Source: Leptolyngbya sp. PCC 7375 (GTDB lineage: Bacteria > Cyanobacteriota > Cyanobacteriia > Phormidesmidales > Phormidesmidaceae). Taken from it: a stretch of DNA of 64,000 nucleotides. The notes below the pieces were generated by a model, which worked only from the letters and a program-made list of their open reading frames with translations, was not told where the DNA came from and did no database searches. A program made the translations under genes and the position numbers. Positions 58,833-64,000 of the stretch are shown piece after piece. Each line of letters opens with the position of its first letter. The stretch's first letter is position 1. The DNA is taken from the NCBI RefSeq assembly GCF_000316115.1, contig NZ_JH993797.1, forward strand, positions 2,156,486-2,220,485, given 5' to 3'.

Positions 58833-59276
58833 TGTCACCATTGACTGAGAGAGCGAATATCCAAGGGTATCCCGAGCAGAGTTTGAGTCTGTCTCGCTGG
58901 TAATTTCTGTGTCAGCAGGCATTAAAAATGGACAATCCTATAGGAGCACTCCCTTGTGGAGGTCGGCTGAGCGCACTGTCGAAGCCTGCCCTTCGATATC
59001 AGGCGCTATCAGTCAGGATTTTGTATCAGTTTTTAGAACGTTCTGTTATCTAACGTTCTGTTATCTATCGAACCCCTCTTCTTCAACAGCAATTTAAAGC
59101 TCCAGCACGAGAAAATCTGTCGGCCCTTGTTGTGAGCTCAAAATATTCTCCTCCGTAGTTGTTTTTGGTGATGCCTATTGACCCTGATGATTCAATAAAT
59201 TCGTTAAGCTACATAGGGGCATCAATACTGGCTTGTGCTCTAGTAATCTCGGTTATTACCACGGAGTTATCAGCGA
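58833..59276. other. Intergenic region with 15-bp tandem repeat and dispersed repeat fragment
   Basis: No gene is supported. Two tandem copies of GTTCTGTTATCTAAC lie at 59040-59069, the second with one change. The stretch ggtcggctgagcgcactgtcgaagcctgcc (about 58961-58990) resembles a common interspersed GGCTGAGCGCAGTCGAAGCC element. A related piece (CCCTTCGACAGGCTCCGGGC, about 60652-60671) lies just past the HlyD gene, so that gene sits between the two. Confidence 0.5.
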
Positions 59277-60611
59277 GTGAAATGGTTTTTTAAGCAGCGC
59301 CCTTTGCCATGGATTGTTGGCGGTGTTGCGATCGCAATGATTGGTATTGGTGCAGTCACCTTCCGGCGCTATCGTGCCAATACCTACGATGTTGATACGT
59401 TGACTGTGGCAGTAGAGGCCGCAGAAGTCACGATTCGTATCAATGCCAGTGGTGAGGTGGAAGCCTATCGGACAGTGAACCTGAGCCCTAAGAACTCGGG
59501 CATTGTGGATGAGCTGTTGGTTGAACAAGGAGACATCGTTGAGCAGGGGCAAGTTGTAGCCCGGATGGATATCGATGATTTGAATGCTCAACTGCGCCAA
59601 AACCAGGCCAATCTAGCAGAGGTAGAGGCTCAACTACAGGATTTGTTACAGGGGACAGATCGCCCAGAGCTGTCCCAGGCTGAGTCAAATCTGGAGGCAG
59701 TGAGAGCCCAGCTGGTGGATGCTGAGGCGCGATTGAGCCTGGTGGAGGGAGACTTGGATCGCGATCGAGACCTTTACGGCCAGGGGGCAATTTCTGCCCG
59801 CGAACTCGACAATAGCGAGAATTCCGTCGAGAGTGCCCTGGCCAATGTGCGCCAGCTTGAGGCCAGGGTGATCGAAGCGCAACAACGGTTTGTAGATCTA
59901 GAAGATGATCCAGACCCGGAGGATGTTGCCCAGGCCACTGCCCGTGTCGAGCGCGCTAAAGGCCAAGTCTCAGCCGCTCAAACTCGCATCGACAACACCA
60001 TTATCCGAGCCCCCTTCGCCGGGGTCGTGACCCAAAAATTTGCCACTGAGGGAGCCTTTGTCACGCCAACCACGTCAGCATCTGAGGCGGCTTCAGCCAC
60101 ATCTAGTGCTATTTTTGCGATCGCCGATGGTTTAGAAGTTGTTGCCGAAGTGCCTGAAGCCGATTTAGGTCAAATTCAAGTGGGTCAGGCGGTAGAAATT
60201 GTATCGACAGCTTATCCAGAAAACCTGTTTAAGGGGACGGTGCGGCTGATTGCTCCAGAGGCCATTGAACGCCAAAATGTCACCATTTTTCAGGTGCGAA
60301 TTCGCTTAGAGAATGGTCTAGAGCAGTTGCGCTCAAATATGAATGTCGATGTCGCCTTTCTCGGCAATCGCCTCAGGGATGCTTTAGTCGTACCAGCGGT
60401 TGCTGTTGTTACCCAGGGTGGGGAAACCGGTGTGCTGGTACCTGGTGCAAACAATCAAAATATTCGTTTCCGTCCCGTAACCTTAGGGCCTCAGATAGGC
60501 AATCAAATCCAAATTTTAGATGGCGTCACGGCTGAGGACCGTGTGTTTGTGGATTTACCCCCTGGCCAAACCCTAGATAATCTCCGCTTTAACCGAGATG
60601 AACAAGACTAG
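59277..60611 (+). CDS. HlyD/RND-type periplasmic adaptor subunit
   Basis: A 444-residue membrane-fusion protein. A short N-terminal membrane anchor (WIVGGVAIAMIGIGAVTF), a lipoyl/barrel half (SPKNSGIVDELLVEQGDIVEQGQVVARMD), a coiled-coil hairpin at about 95-220 rich in Glu/Gln/Ala, and IRAPFAGVVTQKFATEGAF with the second lipoyl half. The beta-barrel follows (VAEVPEADLGQIQVGQAVEIV). It bridges an inner-membrane pump and an outer-membrane channel in tripartite export. No ABC or RND pump gene follows in the window, so it is an orphan here. The start is GTG at 59277. Confidence 0.9.
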   Translation: MKWFFKQRPLPWIVGGVAIAMIGIGAVTFRRYRANTYDVDTLTVAVEAAEVTIRINASGEVEAYRTVNLSPKNSGIVDELLVEQGDIVEQGQVVARMDIDDLNAQLRQNQANLAEVEAQLQDLLQGTDRPELSQAESNLEAVRAQLVDAEARLSLVEGDLDRDRDLYGQGAISARELDNSENSVESALANVRQLEARVIEAQQRFVDLEDDPDPEDVAQATARVERAKGQVSAAQTRIDNTIIRAPFAGVVTQKFATEGAFVTPTTSASEAASATSSAIFAIADGLEVVAEVPEADLGQIQVGQAVEIVSTAYPENLFKGTVRLIAPEAIERQNVTIFQVRIRLENGLEQLRSNMNVDVAFLGNRLRDALVVPAVAVVTQGGETGVLVPGANNQNIRFRPVTLGPQIGNQIQILDGVTAEDRVFVDLPPGQTLDNLRFNRDEQD

Positions 60612-61404
60612 TTGTCGGTTCATCGCCCACCCCCTTGTTCTCTACTTTCCACCCTTCGACAGGCTCCGGGCAAGCTCCCCACTGCTCCAAGAAGAAAAAG
60701 GAGCAAAGACCACTAACGCTTGGCCTTCACTCCTTACTGTCACAGCAAAACTTGAAAAAATTGTCGCTGGTTATTTACTGAACGCTTACATCTATCGACT
60801 AACGCAGGATATTAGCAGCAATCAGCTTCACAGCCTTGCTCGGGTCTAAGCTTGTGCCATAGGGACAACACCAGGCTTGCCAATAGCTCTGTACGCCGTG
60901 TTCTCATTGCTTTCATGGAAGATAGAACGATCATGGTGTTGTCCTCTGAACTCAAGATGGGGGGGTTAGTGCTTATTCAAATGATTGCCCAGTTACTCAG
61001 CACTGCCTTCAGCGCTTGTTAACTCAATTAACAATTTTGTAGGTACGTCTTTTGTTTTCTTTTTCTTGGGCTTAGGAGTTAAGACCTCAGAAAAGAGAAA
61101 GAAAGCGAGGCAAACGGTAAAAAGTGGTAGAAAGGGCATTGCACAAGCTCCGAGAAAAGCAAAGGATGTTGAAAAAGCGGCATAACCATCAGACATCTGG
61201 AATTAATGATACGGATGGAAAATCAGCTAGCCATGCAGGAAAGTAAGCTGTATCACTGATGCTTTATCGAACAATCACAGAATAGCTAAGGCTTCTTTTC
61301 AAAACAATTTGCTTTTATGCAGACCTTTGTGGGCTTTTCTTCAGGCCTCTCAGATCTTCTCTCCAAAGCCCTTTGAACTTTTCTACAACGTTGCAGACAC
61401 TTTA
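60612..61404. other. Long intergenic region, mostly without genes
   Basis: About 790 bases with little coding signal. A repeat-like fragment CCCTTCGACAGGCTCCGGGC is near 60652-60671. The best candidate gene is the small minus-strand frame at 60993-61196. No RNA family could be recognised. Confidence 0.45.
60993..61196 (-). CDS. Possible small membrane protein (67 aa)
   Basis: A weakly supported frame. Residues 1-40 include one hydrophobic stretch (ACAMPFLPLFTVCLAFFLFSE) followed by a strongly basic KPKKKKTK and a short polar end. The opposite strand is also open across it (60985-61185), so chance is a real possibility. No ribosome-binding site is visible and no family is recognised. Confidence 0.25.
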   Translation of the reverse strand: MSDGYAAFSTSFAFLGACAMPFLPLFTVCLAFFLFSEVLTPKPKKKKTKDVPTKLLIELTSAEGSAE

Positions 61405-61444
61405 CTAAAAAAGCGGGGTGATTTCCCATGAAATCACCCCGCTT
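61405..61444 (-). terminator. Strong intrinsic terminator after the 51-aa exported peptide
   Basis: A perfect 15-bp stem (AAGCGGGGTGATTTC and complement) with a 4-nt loop. On the minus strand it is followed by TTTTTT. It starts 32 bases after the stop codon at 61477, which strongly supports a transcript ending here. Confidence 0.9.
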
Positions 61445-61476
61445 CTGTGATTTAAATCATTTCCTAATGTGGATAG

Positions 61477-61632
61477 TTAACGGCTGGAGCCGAAACCACC
61501 ATTACCATCACCAGAGCGTCCTGCGTCCGGGGGGGGCACATAGTTGGCACTAGCTGCACTATCCAATACAGAAATGATTGGCATTGAAATCAATGATGCT
61601 ATGACAATATGGAGCCATAGTCTTTTAGTCAC
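61477..61632 (-). CDS. Small putative exported peptide downstream of the CHASE2 kinase (51 aa)
   Basis: An open frame of 51 codons from a GTG at 61630-61632. The N-terminus MTKRLWLHIVIASLISMPII is a good signal peptide with a predicted cut after SAASA, leaving NYVPPPDAGRSGDGNGGFGS and SR, a short Pro/Gly-rich peptide. A longer reading begins at GTG 61654-61656, which overlaps a strong AGGAGG; the ribosome start is therefore uncertain. The gene is 178 bases after the CHASE2 kinase on the same strand and is closed by a strong terminator. A run of eight C/G in VPPPP-type codons could slip. No family is recognised. The exported peptide and its neighbour suggest a signal for, or a target of, the kinase, but this is speculation. 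Confidence 0.55.
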   Translation of the reverse strand: MTKRLWLHIVIASLISMPIISVLDSAASANYVPPPDAGRSGDGNGGFGSSR

Positions 61633-61810
61633 TCTTAAAGTAGTCGTTTTTATCACCTCCTAAATGTTACTAAGTGACACCTTATAAATACGTTCCTATT
61701 GTGTATTGATCAGGGCTTAAATTCGAAGATAAATGTATTTAAGTCTTAATCTTTATATGCTTACCTGATATTCAAAAGCAACACTTTAAAAACGGCTTTT
61801 AATTATTGAA
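61633..61810. promoter_or_regulatory. Spacer with strong AGGAGGTGAT ribosome-binding sequence
   Basis: On the minus strand, AGGAGGTGAT (rc of 61652-61661) is a near-perfect Shine-Dalgarno sequence, rare in this window, ahead of the 51-residue ORF. No ATG, GTG or TTG lies at the ideal distance; the nearest GTG overlaps the sequence itself and the next is 24 bases on. The rest is AT-rich. Confidence 0.4.
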
Positions 61811-63781
61811 TTAAGTAGATATAGGGAAGGTTAATTGACATAGAAATCCCTTAGGTTTGTTGAGTCTATGGATAAATTGACCTCTCGTTAATTTAGAGAC
61901 TTCCTTGCCAATGCGTGTTCCTTCTCCTGTTTCCACTTCATCAAGTTTTTCGCAAGATCCGTTATCAGCTACGGTCAGCTCATAATGACTGTCTTTATGT
62001 TTCCCCGTTACGACTAGACGAGTTGAACCAACTGCATGTTTGCCAACATTACCGAGGGCTTCTTCTAGAAACCTACATAGCTTGCGTTTAACTTCAATGC
62101 TTAATTTCTCGGACTCAATTGGGTCAAACGATATGATGGTGAACTTAAGGTTAGAAAACCCTAATAATGGCCTTGATAACATGGCATCATAAACCTCTTG
62201 AAATAATTCATGCAGAGGTATACCTAGATCAAACTTAGTGCCAGCGTAGCTAACGTCGAGGGTATGTTTGCGATCGCTAGCGTCCTGCTTAATCGAGTCA
62301 CCTATGTAGCGAATTTCACGGTTGAGATCTTCTAGACTTAAACAAACTTCAGATAAATTAATGGTTTCGTCACGGGTTCGCCTGAGAAGATTTGCCAATG
62401 TTTGCAAGGGACCATTATGAATGGAGTCAAATACATTCTCAATTGTTTTTTGGCGTTGCGAATCTAATTGCTCAGACAACTGACGTTCCTTTTCGAGAGC
62501 TAGATTCCGTTGCGCCATTAGTTTTTCCCAGCGACGCTTATTCTGAGCATAGTTAATATAAATTAGGCCATTAGCCGTTGTAGATATCAGAGTCGCAGTC
62601 AGGGGCAGCCAAAAACCTAGATTTAGCAATAATAAATAGCTTAATAAAGTACCTGAGAAAATAACGACTGATAGGCTAATAAGATTGCTGATGACGTCCC
62701 TTGAGAATCTGCTACAGCTGATACCCAGTATTGAGAAAATGATTAAAAATATATACTGCGCAGATTGATGGGTTGAAATTAAAGGTCTTTGTGATTCAAC
62801 TGCTTGGACCAATTGACTAATAATATGAGCTTGAATTTCGATGCCGGTCACTATCTGCTCGTTATCACTCAAACTACTTCTAAATACTCTGGTGAGAGGA
62901 ACGGCAAATCTCGGTGATAGACCCTCTAAATTGAGGATGATGATTTTATCTCTGATTAGCTCATCCTTGTTTGCTGATTCCAGTAACTCCCTGGCACTGA
63001 TTACTTCAAAAGGGGTGATCTGGCCTCTGTAGTTAATCAAGGTTTCAACGCCCTCTATTTCTCTTTCGGTATATCCATAAATAGGTCTGATGCGTGGTAT
63101 TTCCACATCACCGAAGCGCATAGTTTTTGGGTCATTAATACCATTGGTGAATTCAATAGCTTTGGTGCCGGAAACTTGAGCTCTATTGTCGAAATATCTG
63201 CGGGCAATCTGAATTGGAAAGGAAAATTTGAAGTCATTAGACTCTCCTTGAAACGAAGAGCCTAGTAAAGCTCGACGGACAGTGCCATCTCTGTCAAAAA
63301 TCAGATTGTTGAAACCGATCTGATTTGCCATTTGTTGTTCCGTTAACCCTTTAATGGCGGCGGCGGTGTTGGGGTCGCTATTTTCAACTGTGATCAAGTT
63401 GGAATGTTGATTGATAACAGATAGCAGTTCCTGGTGATCGCCTGTGATTCTATAGGAAACAATATCGGTGCCAACAACAGCGGGGTCACTGTTGAAGATG
63501 CCTTCTAGGACGTTTGCCAGGGAGTCGGCAGTGATCGTGTAACCTTTATCAGCGGAACCTTCCACAAATGGCTGACCAACTTGCACAATGGCAATTTTCT
63601 GATCTGGAGCTTCAATAGAAAGCCGGGTGTTGAGCGTAAAAAAACGATCTAGCACCATCAACTCTAGGGCGTGAAATGCGCCTAGAGTGCGGGCACCCAA
63701 AACTGAAGCAATGATGCCAAAACCCCACAGGCTAGTTTTAAAGATATCTAAGACCCTGTCCCGGCGGCGTTGCTCCTCCAT
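61811..63781 (-). CDS. CHASE2-domain sensor histidine kinase
   Basis: A 656-residue kinase. One membrane helix at about 14-32, then a CHASE2 extracellular sensor domain (about 40-330) with DRFFTLNTRLSIEAPDQKIAIVQV and FDRDGTVRRALLG. Three close membrane helices at about 335-415 follow, as always with CHASE2. A coiled coil leads to a HisKA_3-like box NVFDSIHNGPLQTLANLLRR with H455, and the ATPase domain has FLEEALGNVGKHA and VADNGSCEKLD. This NarX/DesK-type layout matches the LuxR-type regulator encoded just upstream with a one-base overlap (TAATG). CHASE2 sensors are common beside TPS/CHAT genes in cyanobacteria, but here they are 25 kb apart. The signal is unknown. Confidence 0.92.
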   Translation of the reverse strand: MEEQRRRDRVLDIFKTSLWGFGIIASVLGARTLGAFHALELMVLDRFFTLNTRLSIEAPDQKIAIVQVGQPFVEGSADKGYTITADSLANVLEGIFNSDPAVVGTDIVSYRITGDHQELLSVINQHSNLITVENSDPNTAAAIKGLTEQQMANQIGFNNLIFDRDGTVRRALLGSSFQGESNDFKFSFPIQIARRYFDNRAQVSGTKAIEFTNGINDPKTMRFGDVEIPRIRPIYGYTEREIEGVETLINYRGQITPFEVISARELLESANKDELIRDKIIILNLEGLSPRFAVPLTRVFRSSLSDNEQIVTGIEIQAHIISQLVQAVESQRPLISTHQSAQYIFLIIFSILGISCSRFSRDVISNLISLSVVIFSGTLLSYLLLLNLGFWLPLTATLISTTANGLIYINYAQNKRRWEKLMAQRNLALEKERQLSEQLDSQRQKTIENVFDSIHNGPLQTLANLLRRTRDETINLSEVCLSLEDLNREIRYIGDSIKQDASDRKHTLDVSYAGTKFDLGIPLHELFQEVYDAMLSRPLLGFSNLKFTIISFDPIESEKLSIEVKRKLCRFLEEALGNVGKHAVGSTRLVVTGKHKDSHYELTVADNGSCEKLDEVETGEGTRIGKEVSKLTRGQFIHRLNKPKGFLCQLTFPIST

Positions 63782-64000
63782 TAGTCCAGTAGCCCTCGCT
63801 CGCGCGCCCGGATCTCAGTCAGGCTGCGCAAATTTTTGCCATCTTTTTTATCAAGTTCAGGGTCAATTTCTAGAACGTCGTAGAGCTTGTTCCAATAGTG
63901 ACGAATTGTACTGGGTTGTACGTTTAATTTTTGGGCAATAGCTTTATCTTGCAACCCTTCGTGAAAAGCTAACGTAAGTACGTCTAACCACTCAGGTTTA
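63781..64000 (-). CDS. LuxR-type response regulator, C-terminal part (cut by window edge)
   Basis: The last 72 residues of a regulator; the rest lies beyond the right edge. It contains a helix-turn-helix reading WLDVLTLAFHEGLQDKAIAQ and STIRHYWNKLYDVLEI, with a C-terminal tail DPELDKKDGKNLRSLTEIRA. This is a GerE/LuxR-like DNA-binding domain, although the usual LTxRExEVL start is not seen. Its stop overlaps the kinase start by one base, so the two are coupled and form a two-component pair. A receiver domain is expected outside the window but not seen. Confidence 0.8.
   Translation of the reverse strand, partial: KPEWLDVLTLAFHEGLQDKAIAQKLNVQPSTIRHYWNKLYDVLEIDPELDKKDGKNLRSLTEIRARERGLLD

Noticed and set aside
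58909..59097. 62-codon plus-strand frame after the ABC1 kinase
   Set aside because: Made of a dispersed repeat and a 15-bp tandem repeat; no domain.
60985..61185. Plus-strand frame overlapping the possible 67-residue minus-strand gene
   Set aside because: Lys-rich antisense of the other frame; the minus-strand reading has the more protein-like hydrophobic segment, and even that is weak.
1..64000. tRNA, rRNA, tmRNA and transposase genes
   Set aside because: No T-loop or anticodon-arm pattern, no rRNA-like stretch and no transposase reading frame were found by eye; a covariance-model search would be decisive.

Overview
The window is a piece of a cyanobacterial chromosome. Evidence: a PsbX photosystem II subunit, a Ycf66 protein, a flavodiiron protein, a ferredoxin-dependent nitrate/nitrite reductase pair, an Ftn2-type division protein, a group-3 sigma factor of the SigG type, and many GCGATCGC (HIP1-like) octamers. 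The fused NirA-ferredoxin and the NrtP-type permease point to a filamentous or Leptolyngbya/Plectonema-like lineage, but the species cannot be fixed from the sequence alone. No rRNA, tRNA, CRISPR array, prophage or intact transposase was seen.

Region 1 (1-12.7 kb) is a nitrate assimilation island. On the minus strand are nirA (with a C-terminal ferredoxin domain), two very small membrane-protein ORFs, nrtP, narB, and then the start of a flavodiiron protein (Flv3-like, cut by the window edge). Divergent from nirA are nirB (HEAT repeats), ntcB (LysR activator) and cnaT. Regulatory sites are unusually readable. There is a perfect NtcA box (GTA-N8-TAC) 22 nt before a TAN3T -10 element ahead of nirA, a one-mismatch version with the same geometry ahead of nrtP, and three TGCA-N5-TGCA elements of the kind linked to NtcB. 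One of these three lies directly before the two small ORFs.

Region 2 (12.7-23.4 kb) is mixed housekeeping and envelope functions: a membrane-anchored lambda-R-like muramidase, YgfZ, an ABC ATPase, a sulfotransferase, a DUF697 GTPase, a DUF937 protein, a PsiE-like protein, and an iron alcohol dehydrogenase with an ABM monooxygenase.

Region 3 (23.4-36.2 kb) holds two versions of a secreted-adhesin plus CHAT-protease module on either side of secA. In the first, a two-partner-secretion (TPS) haemagglutinin gene overlaps a TPR-CHAT gene by 4 nt. In the second, one 1293-residue protein carries signal peptide, TPS domain, a very Asp-rich linker and a CHAT domain. No TpsB outer-membrane partner is in the window.

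Region 4 (36.4-60.6 kb) is mostly core genes: ycf66, psbX, yggT, uvrC, arfB, a sigG-like sigma factor between two ABC-2 permeases, an orphan sugar-binding lipoprotein, secDF, pdhAB, ftn2, a PD-(D/E)XK nuclease, a 4-TM holin-like protein, an ABC1/UbiB kinase and an HlyD-type adaptor. A family of short palindromes centred on TTCC-NN-GGAA, or close variants, occurs in several gaps here and near 17.3 kb.

Region 5 (60.6-64 kb) ends in a two-component locus: a LuxR-type regulator (cut by the edge), a CHASE2-domain histidine kinase overlapping it by 1 nt, and downstream a 51-residue putative exported peptide closed by a strong intrinsic terminator.
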